Shown here piece after piece: positions 47,989 through 51,046 of a stretch of DNA of 51,046 nt. The number at the start of each line of letters is the position of its first letter. Position 1 is the first letter of the stretch. The notes below the pieces were generated by a model. It searched no databases. It was not told the origin of the DNA and was given only the letters and a program-made list of their open reading frames with translations. The translations under genes were made by a program, and so were the position numbers. This stretch comes from Alcaligenaceae bacterium (GTDB lineage Bacteria > Pseudomonadota > Gammaproteobacteria > Burkholderiales > Burkholderiaceae_B): NCBI GenBank assembly GCA_029267315.1, contig JAJUJD010000003.1, positions 1 through 51,046 of the forward strand, in the 5' to 3' direction.

Positions 47989-48945
47989 CTATTGTCGGTC
48001 ATTGCCCGCCGACGTGTCGACTGCGGCGGGGTTAGCGGTGCGTACACGCGCCCTGCTCCATTCGCGAGCCCGCTCCACTACATAATCAATCAAGGTGCGC
48101 ACGGCGAGCGTCTGATACCGCCCGGGCATGCGCAGCAAATACATCCGTGTGCCGAAAACGCTCAGCCGCCAGCTCGTCAGAGCGGTCACGACGGTTCCTG
48201 CAGCGACGTCCCTATCGATCACATAGTCGGGGACCAGCCCTACGCCCAGCCCAGCCAGAATCGCTTTACGAAGAAACTGAAAGTTTTCGGTGGCAAGTGT
48301 GGGATGCAACACCACCTCACACCGATTGCCTCCCTGATAAGCCGAGAGACGCAGATCACGGCCGATGACATTGGACGTGATGATGGGGTAGCGCCGCAGG
48401 TCGTCCAGTTCCACCGGCATTCCATGCTGGCTGGCATACTCGACCGACGCACACACCGAATAGCGAACGGGAGAAAGCTCCACTGCCACCAATTGCTGGG
48501 GCGGTTCCGACATGACCCGCACAGCAATGTCGACTTCATCGCGCAGGAGGTCGTCCACACGGTTCTCGAACAGCAGATTCAGCACAATTCCCGGATACAA
48601 GCGCTTGAAGGCGATCAGCCAGTCGCTCATGACCAGACTGCCGAAGCCCGTAGGAATACTGAGGCGAACCTGCCCGTGCAGGCTGCTACCCAGGGACGCA
48701 AGCGATTCCTGCGCTGCCATCAGTTCTTCGCGGATGACACAACCATGTTCGTAAAGCCGGTAGCCCACTTCGGTAGGCTCCAGGCGACGGGTCGTGCGGC
48801 GCAGTAATTCCTGCCCCATGCTTTTTTCCAGCTGGGCAAGGTGATAACTGACATTTGCCCGGCTCATTTTCAGCCGGCGAGCGGCCAAACTTAGGTTTCC
48901 CGCTTCAACGATTTCCGCCAGCAGGACCAGCGATTGAGCGTCCAT
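47989..48945 (-). CDS. LysR-family transcriptional regulator
   Basis: 318 residues from ATG 48945, with AGGGA five bases upstream; an upstream in-frame TTG is unsupported. The N-terminal winged helix covers about 1-60 ('EIVEAGNLSLAARRLKMSRANVSYHLAQLEK'), with the recognition helix in 'SRANVSYHLAQLE'. The effector domain follows ('VRLSIPTGFGSLVMSDWLIAFKRLYPGI'). It is divergent from the alcohol dehydrogenase gene, the usual place for its target. A short inverted repeat lies just before its start. Confidence 0.93.
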   Translation of the reverse strand: MDAQSLVLLAEIVEAGNLSLAARRLKMSRANVSYHLAQLEKSMGQELLRRTTRRLEPTEVGYRLYEHGCVIREELMAAQESLASLGSSLHGQVRLSIPTGFGSLVMSDWLIAFKRLYPGIVLNLLFENRVDDLLRDEVDIAVRVMSEPPQQLVAVELSPVRYSVCASVEYASQHGMPVELDDLRRYPIITSNVIGRDLRLSAYQGGNRCEVVLHPTLATENFQFLRKAILAGLGVGLVPDYVIDRDVAAGTVVTALTSWRLSVFGTRMYLLRMPGRYQTLAVRTLIDYVVERAREWSRARVRTANPAAVDTSAGNDRQ

Positions 48946-48958
48946 GGTTTTCCCTAAC

Positions 48959-48974
48959 GTCAAATTTATTTGAC
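48959..48974. promoter_or_regulatory. Inverted repeat in the lysR-adh intergenic region
   Basis: GTCAAAT-TT-ATTTGAC, perfect 7-bp arms with a 2-base spacer, 14 bases before the LysR start and about 150 before the adh start. It sits where an autoregulatory site would lie. It is more symmetrical than the usual T-N11-A LysR box, so another regulator may bind it. Confidence 0.45.
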
Positions 48975-49120
48975 AGTCTATTTAAATTTCTCGGAATTGT
49001 AATAAATAATCGACACACGCATAATTGCCTTGCGAACTTAAAACTATAGGCAGGGCATGCCCTTGGCCCATCAGGTCATCTGGTATCCGCTCCTGCTAGA
49101 GCGTGTGAGGAAACTACCGC

Positions 49121-50188
49121 ATGACAACACAGACATATACCAGCTACCCGTTCCACGAATTCAACAGCGATCTGCAGAAGAGTGAATCGCAGTTACCTAC
49201 GCCAGTCGGCACTGAAGTTCTGGTGCGCGTGAACTACTGCGGCGTATGCCACAGCGACGTCCACCTGCACGAAGGGTTTTATGAGCTGGGGCAAGGCAAG
49301 AAGCTCAAACTGGAAGACCGGGGCATTTCTCTGCCGGTGACGTTGGGCCACGAGATCGTGGGGCAAGTGGTGGCTGCGGGCGACCAAGCGGACCAGCTGC
49401 CCACGGGCACGGTGCTTGTCTACCCGTGGGTTGGTTGCGGCAGCTGCTCAGTTTGTCAGCGCGGGGAGGAAAACCTTTGCACCAAGCCCGCAGCACTTGG
49501 CGTTCATCGCCCCGGCGGTTACGCGGAATATGTGCTGGTACCGCATCCCCGTCATATCGTCAGTATTGGCCAGCTTAAACCGGCTCACGCTTCATTGCTC
49601 GCTTGCTCCGGCCTGACAACCTGGTCGGCCATCAAGAAGATTGGCGAGGTTCATGACGATGAGGCGGTTGTGGTCGTGGGCTGTGGCGGCCTGGGTCTGC
49701 TGGCCATCCGCACCCTCTCGCTCAAGGGCGTGAAGAACATCATTGCACTGGATCTGTCCGCCGAGAAACGCGACCTGGCCCGTCAGGTTGGGGCATCGCA
49801 CACCTTCGACCCAACCAGCGCTGACGTGGTCACTGAAATTCAGGCCGCTGCGGCCTCGAAATGCGTGGCTGTCCTAGATTTCGTCGGTTCCGGCCCCACT
49901 GTCGAACTGGCCGTCAGCCTGCCAAGGCGCGGTGGCAAGGTCATTATCGTGGGTCTGCATGGCGGTGAGTTGCGCTACCCGATCCCTTTCATCATTACCC
50001 GCGCCATTTCCATCATCGGCTCTTACACCGGCTCTCTGACGGAACAAAAGGAACTGGTGGAATTTGCGCAAAAACACGACCTGTTTACCTTCCCTATCAG
50101 CACACGCCCGCTGGAGGAAGCAAACCAGGCCTTGCGCGATCTTGCCGAAGGCAAGGTGCAGGGGCGCGTTGTACTGGAGAACCAATAA
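49121..50188 (+). CDS. Zinc-dependent alcohol dehydrogenase
   Basis: 355 residues. Medium-chain dehydrogenase with a catalytic zinc (C40 in 'CGVCHSDVH', H77-E78 in 'GHEIVG') and a structural zinc (C106, C109, C112 and C120). The NAD(P) Rossmann loop is 'VVVGCGGLGLLAI'. The 'HRPGGYAEYVLVPHPRHIV' block and the overall pattern fit propanol-preferring or aromatic-alcohol dehydrogenases; the substrate is not certain. It is probably controlled by the divergent LysR gene. Two hairpins and the TRAP transporter genes follow. Confidence 0.92.
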   Translation: MTTQTYTSYPFHEFNSDLQKSESQLPTPVGTEVLVRVNYCGVCHSDVHLHEGFYELGQGKKLKLEDRGISLPVTLGHEIVGQVVAAGDQADQLPTGTVLVYPWVGCGSCSVCQRGEENLCTKPAALGVHRPGGYAEYVLVPHPRHIVSIGQLKPAHASLLACSGLTTWSAIKKIGEVHDDEAVVVVGCGGLGLLAIRTLSLKGVKNIIALDLSAEKRDLARQVGASHTFDPTSADVVTEIQAAAASKCVAVLDFVGSGPTVELAVSLPRRGGKVIIVGLHGGELRYPIPFIITRAISIIGSYTGSLTEQKELVEFAQKHDLFTFPISTRPLEEANQALRDLAEGKVQGRVVLENQ

Positions 50189-50197
50189 GCGGCGCTT

Positions 50198-50272
50198 GGA
50201 GGCCCTTTACCGGCCTCCCGCCAGCTCTTCTTTACCTCGTGCTCGGGGCTAGCGGGCCTACCCGCAGGCCCG
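50198..50272. other. Two consecutive hairpins between adh and the TRAP genes
   Basis: GGAGGCC/GGCCTCC (50198-50204 with 50212-50218) and CGGGCCT/AGGCCCG (50253-50259 with 50266-50272), each a perfect 7-bp stem with a 6-7-base loop. Neither has a U-run. The first may stop adh transcription with Rho; the second lies in the probable leader of the TRAP operon. Confidence 0.45.
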
Positions 50273-50298
50273 TCCACGTATTAAGAAATTTGACTCCG

Positions 50299-50811
50299 AT
50301 GAAAACAATCAACGCATGGCTTGAGGGAATTAACCAGCTCATAACGCTCGTAGGAGGTGCTGCGGTCGTTCTAATGATGGTCCACGTCAGCCTCGATATC
50401 TTCTTCCGCTTCACGATGAACATGCCATTGCCGGGCACCATCTCAATCGTGGCGCACTACTACATGATTATCGCCATCTTCCTGCCGCTGGCCTACGTCG
50501 AGCAAAGCAAAGCGTCCATCAGCATTGAACTGATCTCCGGCTATTTTCCTCCGGCAATGAATCGAGTGCTGGGAAGCTTCACTCAGCTCTTCATTTCCGC
50601 TACCTCCTTTTTGATTGCCTACGCGGCATGGGAAGTCGCAATGCGCAACTACGCGTCAAAAGCAGCAGTGATGCAAGGCGATTACACCATTCCGACCTGG
50701 CCCAGTTACTTCATTCTGTTTTTTGGCGTGACCCTTCTGGGCGTATACAGCCTCGTGAACTTCCTGCGCAGCCTCACCCGTGATACCACGCAGCAAGGAG
50801 CCCAGCCATGA
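50299..50811 (+). CDS. TRAP transporter small permease (DctQ)
   Basis: 170 residues from ATG 50299 (MKTINAWLEGI); an earlier in-frame start is within the hairpin region. Four membrane helices (about 15-37, 50-68, 90-115 and 132-155), the DctQ pattern, with 'HVSLDIFFRFTMNMPLPGT' as the conserved 'D-x-x-x-R-x-x-x-x-x-P' block. It joins DctM in a sodium-driven importer of organic acids that also needs a periplasmic DctP. Its stop overlaps the DctM start. Confidence 0.9.
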   Translation: MKTINAWLEGINQLITLVGGAAVVLMMVHVSLDIFFRFTMNMPLPGTISIVAHYYMIIAIFLPLAYVEQSKASISIELISGYFPPAMNRVLGSFTQLFISATSFLIAYAAWEVAMRNYASKAAVMQGDYTIPTWPSYFILFFGVTLLGVYSLVNFLRSLTRDTTQQGAQP

Positions 50812-51046
50812 GTGACGTCGCCATTGGCTTTACCGGCATTGCTGCGCTCTTTGCGCTGATACTTCTACGCATTCCCATTGGCTTTGTACTGATTGCTGTG
50901 TCGTTTGTCGGCATCTGGGCCGTGGTTGGGCTGGACATTGCGCTGTCGTCTCTGGGCATCATTCCCTACAACTTTGCTGCCAACTGGACGCTCAGTTCAG
51001 TGCCGCTTTTCTTGTTCCTCGGCTTCATCTGCTACCACACTGAGCT
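50808..51046 (+). CDS. TRAP transporter large permease (DctM), N-terminal fragment
   Basis: 79 codons are present; the gene leaves the window on the right. ATGA overlap with dctQ, with GGAG upstream. The start 'FTGIAALFALILLRIPIGFVL' and 'SSVPLFLFLGFI' are typical DctM. The periplasmic binding protein is not seen and should lie outside or elsewhere. Confidence 0.88.
   Translation, partial: MSDVAIGFTGIAALFALILLRIPIGFVLIAVSFVGIWAVVGLDIALSSLGIIPYNFAANWTLSSVPLFLFLGFICYHTE

Overview
The window is chromosomal DNA of a betaproteobacterium, most likely of the family Alcaligenaceae (Bordetella, Achromobacter, Pusillimonas and relatives). The signs are the run purD-hemF-nadD-rsfS-rlmH, a BpH3-type H-NS protein, an aerobic HemF, a B12-dependent ribonucleotide reductase, a cyanide-insensitive bd-type oxidase with its DUF2474 partner, and Burkholderiales-style glc genes. 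Base composition is even. I see no insertion sequence, phage, integrase or CRISPR array. The order is mostly housekeeping, with accessory metabolic modules between.

Layout. 1-4.8 kb: a cut-off exported protein, a membrane diguanylate cyclase, a small membrane protein, azoR, ribA and a small exported protein. 4.8-11.2 kb (minus strand): class II ribonucleotide reductase, then cioA-cioB-DUF2474, then a SYLF lipoprotein. 11.3-16.4 kb: a DUF1801 protein, tRNA-Lys(CUU) with a clear promoter and terminator, purB, a glutathione S-transferase, a TauE-type permease and mnmA. 16.4-20.7 kb: a glycolate oxidase operon (glcD, glcE, and a glcF cut to 79 codons) preceded by a second GlcD-type flavoprotein. 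20.8-22.1 kb: DAHP synthase with what looks like a complete Phe/Tyr transcription attenuator, comprising a 28-codon leader peptide, mutually exclusive hairpins and a terminator. 22.4-27.3 kb: an ectoine/hydroxyectoine-type ABC importer (ehuBCDA) facing a MarR/EctR-like regulator and an EctB-like protein that has lost its PLP lysine. 27.5-40.6 kb: tldD, a nitrilase-family amidase, hns, a DUF4136 lipoprotein, pepN, fbp, a DSD1/D-threonine-aldolase-like enzyme, a quinone oxidoreductase, an EamA permease, ghrA and a HerA-like ATPase. 40.7-47.3 kb: a tightly packed plus-strand run yebC, purD, hemF, nadD, rsfS, rlmH, pyk, maf. 47.4-51 kb: sixA, a LysR regulator divergent from a zinc alcohol dehydrogenase, and the start of a TRAP transporter.

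The most notable items are the DAHP synthase attenuator, read directly from the sequence, and the ehu/EctR/EctB-like locus. That locus has no ectA or ectC, and its aminotransferase-fold protein probably cannot do normal PLP chemistry. A third is the glcF truncation, which should break electron transfer from glycolate oxidase unless another protein replaces it.
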